Assembly (NCBI RefSeq): GCF_001945365.1
Contig: NZ_MSTQ01000004.1
Coordinates: forward strand, 62,001 to 126,000
DNA length: 64,000 nt
Origin: Pseudomonas reinekei
GTDB lineage: Bacteria > Pseudomonadota > Gammaproteobacteria > Pseudomonadales > Pseudomonadaceae
Direction: 5' to 3'
Part shown: in pieces, positions 43,668-53,244 of the stretch
Layout of the letters: every line of letters starts with the position of its first letter
How positions within the stretch are numbered: the stretch's first letter is position 1
Program-made: the position numbers and the translations under genes
The notes under the pieces: generated by a model
The model's input: only the letters and a program-made list of their open reading frames with translations
The model's database searches: none
Told to the model about the DNA's origin: nothing

Positions 43668-43703
43668 CTCATTGGCGGATCTTTGCCGGATTCCGCCAAT
43701 GAG
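43668..43703 (+). terminator. Hairpin after the GMC gene
   Basis: Perfect 12-base arms CTCATTGGCGGA / TCCGCCAATGAG around a 12-base loop, 12 bases after the stop codon. No T tract follows, so it may act as a 3'-end stabiliser rather than a classic terminator. Confidence 0.6.
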
Positions 43704-43798
43704 CGGCTGCAATAGATCTTTACCTTCGCTTGCGTGCGCTTGCATCCTTTAGCTCGCTGCCCCTCGTCTGGCGGAACGCTGGCGAGCCTCTCAGTTTT

Positions 43799-45133
43799 TC
43801 ATGATGGGGCAAGTGGTAACCAGACGCAGACTTCGAACCCATCTTGCCGACCTGTTGCCGGAGATAACAATTTCATTCTGGCGTTTACCCCCTGCACGAT
43901 GGTTTTGGCAATCGCCAAGCCCAGCCCCGAACCACTGATTTCACTGTGACCGCGCACAAAGCGCTCGGTCAGGTGCTCTAATACCGACTCTGGCACTACC
44001 GGGCCGCTATTGACGACCCGAAGCTGTGCCTGTTCGGTGAGACTGACCTGGACCGGTTGGTCCGTTGCACCATACTTCAGCGCATTCTCAATCAGGTTGC
44101 GCAACAGGATGCCGAAGGCGTCCGGGTCGATGGTCGAGTACACGCTGGCCTGGCTGGGCAACTGCAACACGATGCGCTGCCCGCTATGTTGGTTCCACTC
44201 GTCCACTCCGTGGGCAAGCAACGGTATGAGGTCTTGTGGCGTTTCTGACAACAAACCGCCGCCCTCGGCTTTGGCCAGTTGCATGAGTTTTTCTGAAAGC
44301 CGTGAAAGCTCGCGCAACGCGTTCTCAATTTTCTGCGCACGCACTCGCAACGGACCTTCGGGCGCTTCGTGGTGTAATCGCTGGATCTGCGCCAGGGTCG
44401 AGGCCAACGGTGTACGCAGTTCATGGGCACTGTTGGCGGTAAAGCTGCGCTCGGCCTCAAGGGCGTTGCGTAAGCGCTCCAGCAGGTGGTTGACCGCCTC
44501 AGCCACCGGATCGATTTCTGCCGGCAGGCGCGCCACCTTGATCGGCGACAGATCCCCCACACCGCGCGCCTCAATGGCACGACGGTAAGCCAATACGCTG
44601 CGCAGGCTGAAACGCACAAATAACCAGGTGCCCAACAGGCTGACGGGAATCAGCAAAAATAGAGGCAGCAACAAGGCGAACAAGGCCTCCCGCGCGGCTT
44701 CACGACGATGGCCAAGCGGTTCGGCTATCTCGATGAACAGCGTCTGGCGCAATGCACTGGCGCCATACAAGCGGTACTTTTGAGAAGTGGAAAATCCCTC
44801 GGTCGGCCGCTTACTGAAGATCTTCGGGTTGGCGTCGTGGGACTGCATCAGGATCTTGCCGCTGGCATCGCGCACCAGGTATGTCAGGTATTCGTTGTGC
44901 ATTTTCAACGTCGCGACGTGCTGCGCTTCACGGGGTTCCTCCCGGTTACTGATTTCCAGCACGGCCAGCGGCAAGATCCGTTGCGCGGTCTCTTCCAGCG
45001 CACTGTCGAACGCTTCGTTCAACTCATGTTGCACCACCAGCCAGGCGCCGACAGTTGCGCCCAGCCACAGTAAGGTCATGCCCAGGGTCAGCCCCAGGCC
45101 GAGGCGTTTTTGCAGGCTCGAAGAAGACTTCAT
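43799..45133 (-). CDS. Two-component sensor histidine kinase
   Basis: A 444-residue inner-membrane sensor kinase. There are two membrane helices (residues ~10-33 and ~165-190) with a periplasmic loop of ~130 residues between. A short HAMP follows, then the H box FTANSAHELRTPLASTLAQI, N box LRNLIENALKYG and G box GSGLGLAIAK. This is the QseC/PmrB-like layout. Its start overlaps the response regulator stop by 4 bases. It is divergent from the PepSY/DUF2271/ApbE operon, which it probably controls. Confidence 0.92.
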   Translation of the reverse strand: MKSSSSLQKRLGLGLTLGMTLLWLGATVGAWLVVQHELNEAFDSALEETAQRILPLAVLEISNREEPREAQHVATLKMHNEYLTYLVRDASGKILMQSHDANPKIFSKRPTEGFSTSQKYRLYGASALRQTLFIEIAEPLGHRREAAREALFALLLPLFLLIPVSLLGTWLFVRFSLRSVLAYRRAIEARGVGDLSPIKVARLPAEIDPVAEAVNHLLERLRNALEAERSFTANSAHELRTPLASTLAQIQRLHHEAPEGPLRVRAQKIENALRELSRLSEKLMQLAKAEGGGLLSETPQDLIPLLAHGVDEWNQHSGQRIVLQLPSQASVYSTIDPDAFGILLRNLIENALKYGATDQPVQVSLTEQAQLRVVNSGPVVPESVLEHLTERFVRGHSEISGSGLGLAIAKTIVQGVNARMKLLSPATGRQDGFEVCVWLPLAPS

Positions 45134-45789
45134 GCGGCCGCCAACCGGTAGCCCATGCCGCGCACGGTTTCAATCAGGTCGCGCCCGAGTTTTTTACGCA
45201 GACGGCTGATGTAGACCTCGATGGTATTGCTCTCGATTTCGGCACCGAAGGCATACAGCCGCTCTTCAAGCTGCGACTTGGACAGCAGCGCGCCGGGGCG
45301 TTGCACAAACGCCTCGAACAGCGCCCACTCCCGCGCCGTGAGGTCCACCGTCGCACCGCTGCGCTGTACCGTGCGGGCACTCATATCGATCTGCAAATCA
45401 CCGAGTTTGATCTGTGGATTGGGGTTGCCGCTGTAACGCCGGGCCACCGCCGCCACTCGGGCCGAGAGCTCAAACAGGTCAAACGGTTTGACCAGGTAGT
45501 CATCGGCACCGGCGTTGAGGCCAGCGATTCGATCGGAAATCTGATCCTGTGCGGTCAGGATAATCACCGGGGTCACGTCCCCCGCCGAGCGTTGTTGACG
45601 CAAGAAGTCCAGCCCGCGCCCGTCCGGCAACATCAGGTCCAGCAGGATCAGGTCGTACGGCGTAGTACGCACACTGTTGCGCGCATGGTCCAGCCGTTGC
45701 ACCCAATCGACGGCGTGGCCGTCATCGGCGATCTGTTCGCGCACCGCTTCCCCCAAACCTGGAGCGTCCTCGACCAATAAAACCCGCAT
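45130..45789 (-). CDS. OmpR-family response regulator
   Basis: A 219-residue regulator. The receiver domain (residues ~1-115) has acidic pocket residues in VLLVEDAPG, the phospho-acceptor Asp51 in DLILLDLMLPDG, and Lys101 in DDYLVKPFD. The winged-helix domain (~125-219) has VDLTAREWALFEAFVQRPG and VYISRLRKKLG. The start at 45789 gives the exact family N-terminus MRVLLVEDAPGLGEAV. It lies 133 bases from the divergent PepSY gene. Confidence 0.94.
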   Translation of the reverse strand: MRVLLVEDAPGLGEAVREQIADDGHAVDWVQRLDHARNSVRTTPYDLILLDLMLPDGRGLDFLRQQRSAGDVTPVIILTAQDQISDRIAGLNAGADDYLVKPFDLFELSARVAAVARRYSGNPNPQIKLGDLQIDMSARTVQRSGATVDLTAREWALFEAFVQRPGALLSKSQLEERLYAFGAEIESNTIEVYISRLRKKLGRDLIETVRGMGYRLAAA

Positions 45790-45843
45790 CTGGCACCTGC
45801 TGTGATGGTTGTCCTGCTGCACCTTAATCGCCTTACCTGACGT

Positions 45844-45857
45844 GAATCTGAAGATTC
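45844..45857. promoter_or_regulatory. Palindrome in the divergent region before the PepSY operon
   Basis: GAATCT-GA-AGATTC, six-base arms with a two-base spacer, 64 bases before the PepSY ATG and 55 bases from the response-regulator start. Its position suits an operator, but no experimental motif for this regulator is known to me. Confidence 0.35.
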
Positions 45858-45921
45858 AGCTGGTTGTCAGGAATGCACCTTAGGGTATGCCACAGACGCC
45901 GACCTCGGCAGGAGACAGATC

Positions 45922-46245
45922 ATGAAATCAGGTTTTATTGCCAATGCCACGCTGGTGAGCCTGCTGCTCAGCGCTTACGCCCTGGCCGGTGACGACTGCA
46001 GCGACCCTGTAAGCGAATGGCAACCGCGCGAAACCTTGCGTCAGCAGGTAGAGCGGCAATACGGCTGGAGCGTGCAGCGCATCAAGGTCGACGACGGTTG
46101 TTACGAGCTCAAGGGCCTGGACCGCAAAGGCAATGCCATCGAAGCCAGCTACTCACCGGCCTCGCTGCGCCTGCGCACGCTCGAGATCCATTTCCGCGAC
46201 GACGGCGATGCCAGGGATTATCTCGGCAGCCCGCTCACCGAGTGA
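45922..46245 (+). CDS. PepSY domain periplasmic protein
   Basis: A 107-residue exported protein. The signal peptide ends at YALAG, and one PepSY domain follows (EWQPRETLRQQVERQYGWSVQRIKVDDGCYELKGLDRKGNAIEASYSP...). It contains two Cys likely forming a disulfide. GGAGACAGATC precedes the ATG. Small PepSY proteins of this kind are typical first genes of the PepSY-reductase operons. Confidence 0.85.
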   Translation: MKSGFIANATLVSLLLSAYALAGDDCSDPVSEWQPRETLRQQVERQYGWSVQRIKVDDGCYELKGLDRKGNAIEASYSPASLRLRTLEIHFRDDGDARDYLGSPLTE

Positions 46246-46337
46246 CGCCTCACCCGTCGATGAGTTTTTCCTGCGATTCAGGTTGCTGTCAGCAAGCAGG
46301 TCCAGGCTCTCGACCTAACGATCACAAGGACACCCTC

Positions 46338-46808
46338 ATGAAAAAGATCATCGCAGCCACCTGTCTCGCCGGCGCCATTGCCCTGCCGGGGTTGGCCCAG
46401 GCCCGGGTAGTAACCCTGACCACCCAGCTCAAGGACTACAGCGGCAATGATGCCTACCTGGCGATCTACGTGACCGACGCCAACGGCCAATACCAGAAAA
46501 CCCTGTGGGTGGCCGGCAAGAAGGCCAAGTACTACAAGCACCTGGGCGACTGGGCCCGTGGCAGCGGGATGAACCCGAGCGAGTTTGACGGCGTCAGCGG
46601 CGCCAGTGTCGGCAGTGGGCGCACGCTCAAAGTCAGCGTCGAACTGGCAGACACCCTGATCGATGCCGGGTATCAGATCCGCATCGACAGTGCCGTCGAG
46701 GACAAACGTGACGCCCGCGCCGATGTCAGCGTGCCCCTGACGTCCAAGGGCGCAGGCCAGCCGGCGACCGGCAGCACCTATGTCGAGTCCTTTACTTACG
46801 ATTTGTAG
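46338..46808 (+). CDS. DUF2271 periplasmic protein with ApbE flavinylation motif
   Basis: A 156-residue exported protein. The signal peptide MKKIIAATCLAGAIALPGLAQA is followed by a DUF2271 domain (LAIYVTDANGQYQKTLWVAGKKAKYYKHLGDWA...). Residues 84-90 read DGVSGAS, fitting the ApbE target pattern (D/E/N)xx(S/T)GA(S/T). Ser90 would carry FMN as a phosphoester. The flavin transferase itself is encoded two genes downstream. The protein is therefore probably a periplasmic flavin electron carrier, which is inference from the motif and context. CACAAGGACACC precedes the ATG. Confidence 0.87.
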   Translation: MKKIIAATCLAGAIALPGLAQARVVTLTTQLKDYSGNDAYLAIYVTDANGQYQKTLWVAGKKAKYYKHLGDWARGSGMNPSEFDGVSGASVGSGRTLKVSVELADTLIDAGYQIRIDSAVEDKRDARADVSVPLTSKGAGQPATGSTYVESFTYDL

Positions 46809-46833
46809 CACCTGCCCTTTCTGGAGGCTGAAC

Positions 46834-49014
46834 ATGCTTCGCCAGTTCCACTCCCTTCCCGGCCTGATCGCCGCCCTGTTGGTCATGGTGCTGGCCATCA
46901 GCGGCGCGATCCTGTCTGTCGACCCGGCGCTGGAGCGCCTGCACAGCACGTCCACGTCTGCCCGACAACTCAGCGTCGGACAACTGGCCGGGCGCGTTGC
47001 CAGCCACTTCGCGGGCGTGGAGCAGATCCAGCGTTCAGCGTCCGGCACGGTGATCGTTTACTACAACCAGAACGGCCAGGCCGGAGCGGAAAAGGTCGAC
47101 CCGCTGAGCGGCGAGGGCCTCGGCCCTTACGAGCCGTCCGCGTTCTCCCGCTGGGTGAAAGACCTGCACCGCTCGCTGTTCCTTGGCACGCCGGGCCATG
47201 GCGTGTCGGGTATCGGCGCCCTGTTCATGCTGACGCTGTCAGTGTCCGGCGCGCTCTTACTGGTTCGGCGCCTGGGTGGCTGGCGCAACCTGCTGCGGCC
47301 GCTGCGGGGCACTTTCAGCCAGCGCTGGCATGCTGAGGTCGGGCGACTGACCTTGCCCGGGCTACTGCTGTCAGCACTCAGCGGGCTCTATATGTCCGCC
47401 ACCACTTTTGGTTTTATCGCCGACGGCAGTCAAAGTGAACCCGCCTTTCCCACCCACGTCAGCGCCGGCCCGGCGTTGCCGGTGGCGAAGCTGCAAGCCT
47501 TGCAGGCCACCGACCTGAACGACCTGCGCGAGCTGGTCTACCCGAGTCCCGGCAACCCGCGCGATGTGTTTTCCCTGCGCACGGCTCAGGGCGACGGCTA
47601 CGTGGATCAGGTCAGTGGCGCCTTGCTGTCCTATCAAGCCCACGACTCGATGCACAACCTCCATGAATTGATCTACCAGTTGCACACCGGCGAAGGCCTG
47701 TGGTGGCTGGGCCTGCCGCTGGGGCTCTGCGCCCTCTGCGTGCCGTTGATGAGCGTGACCGGCCTCCTGTTGTGGTGGCGCCGCCGCAAGGCTGGCCCGA
47801 ACATTCGCCACAACAGCCCTGCCCACCGCGCCGACAGCGTGATTCTGGTGGGCAGTGAAAACAACAGCACGTGGGGTTTTGCCAAAACCTTGCACGACGC
47901 CCTGCACCAGAGTGGACATCAGGTGCACAGCGCGGCGATGAATGAATGGGTCGGCGATTACCGCAATGCCCAACGGGTGTTCATCCTCACCGCGACCCAC
48001 GGTGACGGCGATGCACCGGCCTCGGCTTCGAAGTTCCTGGCGCGACTGGCCAAAACCGGCCTCAAGCCTGGCCTGCCCTTTGCGGTGCTGGGCCTGGGCG
48101 ACCGCCAGTTTGCGCAGTTCTGTCAGTACGCCCATCAAGTGCAGGACGCTATGTTGCAGGCCGGCGGCTCGCCATTGCTGGGGCTAGAAACCGTTAACCG
48201 CCAGTCCCCTCAGGAGTTTGCGCGCTGGGGCCACGCGTTGGGCGAAGTGCTCCAGCATGACCTGACACTGATCCATACGCCGCAGCGGCCACAGACCCAT
48301 CCCTTGGAGCTGACAGAGCGTATTGTCTACGGTGAACAGGTGAACGCACCGACCCACGTCTTGCGCTTCAAGGCACCCGGCAAGCTGCCGGACTTTCTGG
48401 CCGGCGACCTGGTCGGGATTCTGCCCCCGGGCAGCCCGATCCCGCGTTTCTACTCGCTGGCTAGCGGTTCCCAGGACGGCGTGCTGGAGATCTGCGTACG
48501 TAAACACAACGGTGGCATGTGCTCGCAATTCCTTCATGGCCTGGACATCGGCGCGCAGATCGAAGCCTTCATCCAGCCCAACCCGCAATTTCGTCCGGCA
48601 TCGGGTACGCACCCGGTGATCCTGATCGGCGCCGGTACCGGCATCGGCCCCTTGGCCGGTTTTATCCGCAACAACACGGCCCACCACCCAATGCACTTGT
48701 ATTGGGGCGGGCGCAACCCGGCCTCGGACTTCCTCTACGAGCCGCAACTCAAGCAGTACCTGGCCGACCGGCGCCTGACAGCATTGCGCGCGGCCTTTTC
48801 TCAGGCTCAAGACCGCTGCTACGTGCAAGACCGGCTGATCGGCGATGCCCTGACCTTGCGCCGGCTGATTGAAAAAGGCGCCCAGGTGCTGGTGTGTGGC
48901 AGTCGCGAAATGGCCAAAGGCGTGATGCATGCCCTCGATGAGGTGTTGGCACCTCTCAACCTGACGGTGCTGACCCTCAAGGCACAAGGACGCTACCGTG
49001 AAGACGTCTACTGA
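46834..49014 (+). CDS. PepSY-TM / flavodoxin / NADPH-reductase fusion
   Basis: A 726-residue inner-membrane redox protein. The N-terminal ~330 residues have four membrane segments and PepSY repeats (VDPLSGEGLGP, YVDQVSGALLSY). Then comes a flavodoxin domain (ILVGSENNSTWGFAKTLHDAL; THGDGDAPASASKFL). A CysJ-like FAD/NADPH reductase follows (RFYSLASGS, GMCSQFLHGLDIG, VILIGAGTGIGPLAGFIRNN, VLVCGSREMAKGVMHAL). It would pass electrons from cytosolic NADPH through membrane hemes or flavins to periplasmic acceptors. CTGGAGGCTGAAC precedes the ATG. Related proteins are called PiuB-like or sulfite reductase flavoprotein-like. Confidence 0.92.
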   Translation: MLRQFHSLPGLIAALLVMVLAISGAILSVDPALERLHSTSTSARQLSVGQLAGRVASHFAGVEQIQRSASGTVIVYYNQNGQAGAEKVDPLSGEGLGPYEPSAFSRWVKDLHRSLFLGTPGHGVSGIGALFMLTLSVSGALLLVRRLGGWRNLLRPLRGTFSQRWHAEVGRLTLPGLLLSALSGLYMSATTFGFIADGSQSEPAFPTHVSAGPALPVAKLQALQATDLNDLRELVYPSPGNPRDVFSLRTAQGDGYVDQVSGALLSYQAHDSMHNLHELIYQLHTGEGLWWLGLPLGLCALCVPLMSVTGLLLWWRRRKAGPNIRHNSPAHRADSVILVGSENNSTWGFAKTLHDALHQSGHQVHSAAMNEWVGDYRNAQRVFILTATHGDGDAPASASKFLARLAKTGLKPGLPFAVLGLGDRQFAQFCQYAHQVQDAMLQAGGSPLLGLETVNRQSPQEFARWGHALGEVLQHDLTLIHTPQRPQTHPLELTERIVYGEQVNAPTHVLRFKAPGKLPDFLAGDLVGILPPGSPIPRFYSLASGSQDGVLEICVRKHNGGMCSQFLHGLDIGAQIEAFIQPNPQFRPASGTHPVILIGAGTGIGPLAGFIRNNTAHHPMHLYWGGRNPASDFLYEPQLKQYLADRRLTALRAAFSQAQDRCYVQDRLIGDALTLRRLIEKGAQVLVCGSREMAKGVMHALDEVLAPLNLTVLTLKAQGRYREDVY

Positions 49015-49969
49015 GTTGCAGCGCTACAGCCTGAACGGCGAAACCATGGGCAACCGCTACACTGCCCTGTTCTATGCCGGGGCCGGAATAGATACCGACG
49101 AAGTGGGTCGTCACTTGGCGTGCGCGGTGGCCCGGGTGGACCAGCAAATGTCCACCTGGAAACCCGATTCGGACCTCAACCGCCTCAATGCTGCCCCCGA
49201 GCAGCAATGGATTTCGGTGCCCCAGGAACTGGCAACGGTGCTGTCAGCGGCACTGCGTGTCAGTCAGCAATCCGGCGGCGCCTTCGACATTGCCGTCGGT
49301 GATCTGGTGAATGCCTGGGGGTTCGGCCCCGCAGAACCGACCGTTACAGAACAGGCGCTCGCGACGATGCCGCCGCGCACCCGGCTGTCAGCCAGCGCCG
49401 CGTTGGTGGTCGACCCGTTACGCAATCAGGTGCGCAAACGCGCGCCGCTGCACCTTGATTTGAATGGCATCGCCAAAGGCTTTGGCGTCGATGAGTTGGC
49501 CCGTTGCCTGGAAGGTTTTGGCATCACCCGCTACCTGGTCGGCATCGATGGCGAGATGCGCGCCCGGGGCGTCAAACCTGACGGCCAGAACTGGGCCGTG
49601 GCGGTGGAAAAGCCTGACCGGGGCGTGCGTGCAGTCATGGGTGTGATGGAACTTGGCGACGCCGCGATCGCGACCTCCGGGGACTATCGACACTGGGTCG
49701 ACGTGGCCGGTCAGTCCTATGCTCATACCATGAACCCGGCCACCGGCGCGCCGCTGTGCAACCCGCTCGCGGCCGTCACCGTAGTGGCCGCCTCGTGCAT
49801 GCTCGCCGATGCCTGGGCCACGGCGTTGCTGGTCCTGGGGGAAACCGAAGGACCACGTCTGGCTCAGGAACGCGGGATGGACGCGTTGTTCGTTCTGCGC
49901 GAGGGGGAAAAATTCAAAGAAATATCCATTGTTGGTGGTCAGTTGCAGGCGCAAATTGAACCTCGCTGA
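48998..49969 (+). CDS. apbE: FAD:protein FMN transferase
   Basis: A 323-residue ApbE enzyme that attaches FMN from FAD to Ser/Thr of exported redox proteins. Family pieces are NGETMGNRYTALFY, VARVDQQMSTWKPDSDLNRLN, GGAFDIAVGDLVNAWGFGP, LDLNGIAKGFGVDELA, and ATSGDYRHWVDVAGQSYAHTMNPATGAPL with the Mg-binding Asp near AWATALLVLG. It begins at a GTG overlapping the reductase gene by 17 bases, with AAGGACGC as ribosome site. No signal peptide is evident, unlike many ApbE lipoproteins. It closes the flavin operon. Confidence 0.92.
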   Translation: MKTSTELQRYSLNGETMGNRYTALFYAGAGIDTDEVGRHLACAVARVDQQMSTWKPDSDLNRLNAAPEQQWISVPQELATVLSAALRVSQQSGGAFDIAVGDLVNAWGFGPAEPTVTEQALATMPPRTRLSASAALVVDPLRNQVRKRAPLHLDLNGIAKGFGVDELARCLEGFGITRYLVGIDGEMRARGVKPDGQNWAVAVEKPDRGVRAVMGVMELGDAAIATSGDYRHWVDVAGQSYAHTMNPATGAPLCNPLAAVTVVAASCMLADAWATALLVLGETEGPRLAQERGMDALFVLREGEKFKEISIVGGQLQAQIEPR

Positions 49970-50179
49970 CGCCGATTGCCGGCCCCCTGGTCACAGCAAC
50001 CATCCCCTTCCAGCTTGATAACCTTGATTGAACACCGACATGTCCGTTAGAACTTTTCTTGGAGAGCTCGCTCAAATTCAGATCGGGGTTCATTCCGGCT
50101 TATGATGCTGGAACGGTAAAATGACCTATACGCCCCACTCCAAGCCTGGCCCCATGTGGCCTCACCAAGAGCGATCTAC

Positions 50180-50794
50180 ATGCAAGCAAAGGCCCGTGAA
50201 GTTTGTGTGCCACCGGTGCTTAAAGATCTCAGAGCCGGCACTGCCGAACTGCACATCACATTGGAAAAACGCCTTCCCTTTTTCTCCGACACCCTCGATA
50301 CGCCGGCTTTTGTACGGCTGATGCAGGCCTATTACGGCTTCTATCTGCCGCTGGAAAACGCATTGCTGGACAGCCATTCGATCCCGGCCGACTTTGATCT
50401 GACACCCCGTCTCAAAGCACAGACCTTGCATGCCGACCTGCGAGCCCTGGGTGTATCCACCGACGCGCTGGCAAGCCTGCCCCAGTGCGATCAACTGCCG
50501 CTCATCACCACCCGTTCAGCCTGCCTTGGCGTTCTATATGTGCTCGAAGGCGCGACGCTCGGTGGGCAGATTCTGCGTCGGGAAATCGCCTCACGGCTAG
50601 GCCTGGAAGCCGATAACGGCGCGGCCTTTCTCGATATCTACGGCGCTGCCACCGGTCGCCGCTGGCGTGACTTCATCCACTACTTGAGCACTCGCCCGAT
50701 GAGCGCCGACGAGCGCGCTGCCGTCGTCGCAGCGGCACAAACCACATTCAGTTGTTTCGAGCGCTGGCTCGAAATCCAGGAGGTACTGGTATGA
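50180..50794 (+). CDS. bphO: Biliverdin-producing heme oxygenase
   Basis: A 204-residue enzyme opening heme to biliverdin, the chromophore of the following phytochrome. The proximal-His region is LRAGTAELHITLEKRLPFF (His ~22). The distal-helix segment LGVLYVLEGATLGGQIL matches BphO proteins. AAGAGC precedes the ATG. Its stop overlaps the phytochrome start (ATGA), tying expression of chromophore supply and apoprotein. Confidence 0.93.
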   Translation: MQAKAREVCVPPVLKDLRAGTAELHITLEKRLPFFSDTLDTPAFVRLMQAYYGFYLPLENALLDSHSIPADFDLTPRLKAQTLHADLRALGVSTDALASLPQCDQLPLITTRSACLGVLYVLEGATLGGQILRREIASRLGLEADNGAAFLDIYGAATGRRWRDFIHYLSTRPMSADERAAVVAAAQTTFSCFERWLEIQEVLV

Positions 50795-53031
50795 CCCCGC
50801 AAGACATGGACGCGTTTGAAGAGCTGCTGGCCAACTGCGCCGACGAGCCGATTCGTTTTCCCGGTGCGATCCAGCCCCACGGTGTGCTGCTGACCCTGAG
50901 CGAACCTGCATTGGGCATCATCCAGGTCAGTGCCAACGTCGAAACCCTGTTGGCCCGGGCGCCGCAAGGCCTGATTGGTCAGCCCCTCGAGAGCTTGATC
51001 GGCGACGCCGAAGCGGCACAAGTACGCGAAGCCTTGCTGCACCCCGCGCTGTCCGACGTACCGCCGCTGCACTTTCGACTCAATGACACCGCGTTCGTGG
51101 GTTTGCTGCATCGCCATCAGGGTGTTCTGATCCTTGAGCTGGAAATCAACGTCGAGAACTTCCAAACGCTGAACGTTGCGGGTAACCAGACTCATCTGGG
51201 ACGCATGCTTCAGCGTCTGCAAGCGGCCACCACCCTGCAGACGCTGTACGACATCAGCGTCAAGGAAATCCAGGCCATGACCGGCTACGACCGGGTGCTG
51301 ATCTACCGTTTTGAGGAAGAAGGCCACGGTCAGGTCATCGCCGAAGCATCCTCCCCGTCGATGGAATTGTTCAATGGCTTGTTTTTCCCGGCGTCAGATA
51401 TTCCCGAACAAGCGCGCGAGCTGTATCGCACCAATTGGCTGCGGATCATCCCCAATGCCGATTACCAGCCCGTGCCGCTGGTGCCAAAGTTGCGTCCGGA
51501 TACGAACACGCCGCTGGACCTGAGTTTCGCCACCCTGCGCAGCGTGTCGCCGATCCATTGCCAGTATATGAAGAACATGGGAGTGCTGTCGTCGATGAGT
51601 ATTTCCCTGCTCAAGGGCGACAAACTCTGGGGCCTGATCAGTTGCGGCAATCGCCAGCCACTGCATGTGCCGCAGGAGTTGCGCGCGGCGTGCCAGACCA
51701 TCGGCCAGGTGTTGTCGCTGCAAATCAGCGCCATGGAAGCCTTGGAGATCAGCCGCCAGCGTGAAGAGAAAGTCGAAGCGTTGGCGCTGCTCAATCAAGC
51801 GATGATCGACTCGCCACAGAATGTGTTCGACGGCCTGGCACATCAGCCGCAGACCCTGATGGCGCTGACCAATGCCGGCGGCATCGCGATCATTGAAGAC
51901 AAACAATTGCACCGGTACGGCCACTGTCCGGAGCCGGATGAAATTCGCGCTTTGCAAAAGTGGCTGCAGGATCGCGGCGAGGCGGTCTTTGCCAGCAATC
52001 ACCTGGCCGGTGTCTACCCGCCGGCAGAGCAATATCAGCAAGTGGCCAGCGGCGTACTTGCCATCAGCCTGCCGAAACCGGTTGACAACGGGGTGCTCTG
52101 GTTCCGTCCGGAGGTTAAGGAGAACATCAATTGGAGCGGCGATCCGCGCAAGCCGCTGGATCTGGAAAACTCCGAGGCTGGCCTGCGTTTGCGCCCGCGC
52201 ACCTCGTTCGAAATCTGGAAAGTCGAGATGGCCGGAATTTCCACCCAGTGGAGCCACGGTGATCTGTTCGCCGCCAACGATCTGCGCCGCTCGGCGCTGG
52301 AAAACGATCTGGCTCGGCAAGTACGCCGCGAGCAGGAAGCCGTGCGCGCCCGCGATGAGTTGGTGGCGGTGGTTTCCCACGACTTGCGCAATCCAATGAC
52401 GGTGATCTCGATGCTCTGCGGCATGATGCAAAAGGCCTTCAGTTCCGACGGCCCGCACACTTCCCGTCGAATCTCAACGGCCATCGACACCATGCAACAT
52501 GCTGCCGGGCGTATGAACACGCTACTCGAAGACTTGCTCGATACGTCGAAAATCGACGCCGGGCGCTACGTCATCACGCCGCAGAAACTCGACGTTGGCC
52601 AGATGTTCGAAGAGGCACAGTCGCTGCTCGCACCGCTGGCGCTGGACAAGGACATCAGTATTTCCTTCGACGCCGATCCCGATCTACGCATCCACGCCGA
52701 TCCGGAGCGGCTGTTTCAGGTACTGTCGAATTTGGTCGGCAACGCGATCAAGTTCACCCCGCGATTGGGCAAGGTGCGCGTGCATGCCAAGTCGGTCGGC
52801 GACGAGATTGTCTTCACCGTGAGTGACAGTGGCGAGGGCATTCCCAAGGAAAACCTGCCGCATGTTTTCGACCGCTACTGGACAGTAAAAGAGGGCAACC
52901 CAACCGGCACCGGCCTCGGTTTGTACATTACCCAGGGTATTGTTGAGGCTCACGGGGGGACAATCTGCGCTGAAAGCGAACCGGGTAGAGGATCAGAGTT
53001 CCGATTTACCGTGCCGCTGTTTACAGAATAG
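50791..53031 (+). CDS. bphP: Bacteriophytochrome histidine kinase
   Basis: A 746-residue red/far-red photoreceptor. The biliverdin-binding Cys16 lies in LLANCADEPIRFPGAIQPHG. It is followed by the PAS domain (~20-115), the GAF domain (~145-300, with FFPASDIPEQARELY), the PHY domain (~330-510) and the kinase. The kinase has the H box VVSHDLRNPM, N box LVGNAIKFTPR and G box GTGLGLYITQG. GAGG lies close to the ATG. No response regulator gene follows, so its partner is elsewhere. Confidence 0.95.
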   Translation: MTPQDMDAFEELLANCADEPIRFPGAIQPHGVLLTLSEPALGIIQVSANVETLLARAPQGLIGQPLESLIGDAEAAQVREALLHPALSDVPPLHFRLNDTAFVGLLHRHQGVLILELEINVENFQTLNVAGNQTHLGRMLQRLQAATTLQTLYDISVKEIQAMTGYDRVLIYRFEEEGHGQVIAEASSPSMELFNGLFFPASDIPEQARELYRTNWLRIIPNADYQPVPLVPKLRPDTNTPLDLSFATLRSVSPIHCQYMKNMGVLSSMSISLLKGDKLWGLISCGNRQPLHVPQELRAACQTIGQVLSLQISAMEALEISRQREEKVEALALLNQAMIDSPQNVFDGLAHQPQTLMALTNAGGIAIIEDKQLHRYGHCPEPDEIRALQKWLQDRGEAVFASNHLAGVYPPAEQYQQVASGVLAISLPKPVDNGVLWFRPEVKENINWSGDPRKPLDLENSEAGLRLRPRTSFEIWKVEMAGISTQWSHGDLFAANDLRRSALENDLARQVRREQEAVRARDELVAVVSHDLRNPMTVISMLCGMMQKAFSSDGPHTSRRISTAIDTMQHAAGRMNTLLEDLLDTSKIDAGRYVITPQKLDVGQMFEEAQSLLAPLALDKDISISFDADPDLRIHADPERLFQVLSNLVGNAIKFTPRLGKVRVHAKSVGDEIVFTVSDSGEGIPKENLPHVFDRYWTVKEGNPTGTGLGLYITQGIVEAHGGTICAESEPGRGSEFRFTVPLFTE

Positions 53032-53244
53032 CGCCTTGACTGCCGGGCTATTGACTCATTGAGAAGCGACAGTTCGCTGTTCAGAGGCAACCCGGCAGGC
53101 AATTACGATTTTCCACCGATCGTTTAATAATTTAAGCTGGGGTCATGCAGAAGGAACCATCGTCGGAGCTATCAACACTGTGTTATGAACTCAGTCCCGC
53201 CGCGTGAAACCCCTGTCCCTTTTCGATCACGCGAGGAGCATTGG

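Noticed and set aside
47596..47620. DQVSGAL in the PepSY reductase as a second flavinylation site
   Set aside because: The last position is Leu, not Ser/Thr, and the text fits the ordinary PepSY motif VDxxSGxxL.
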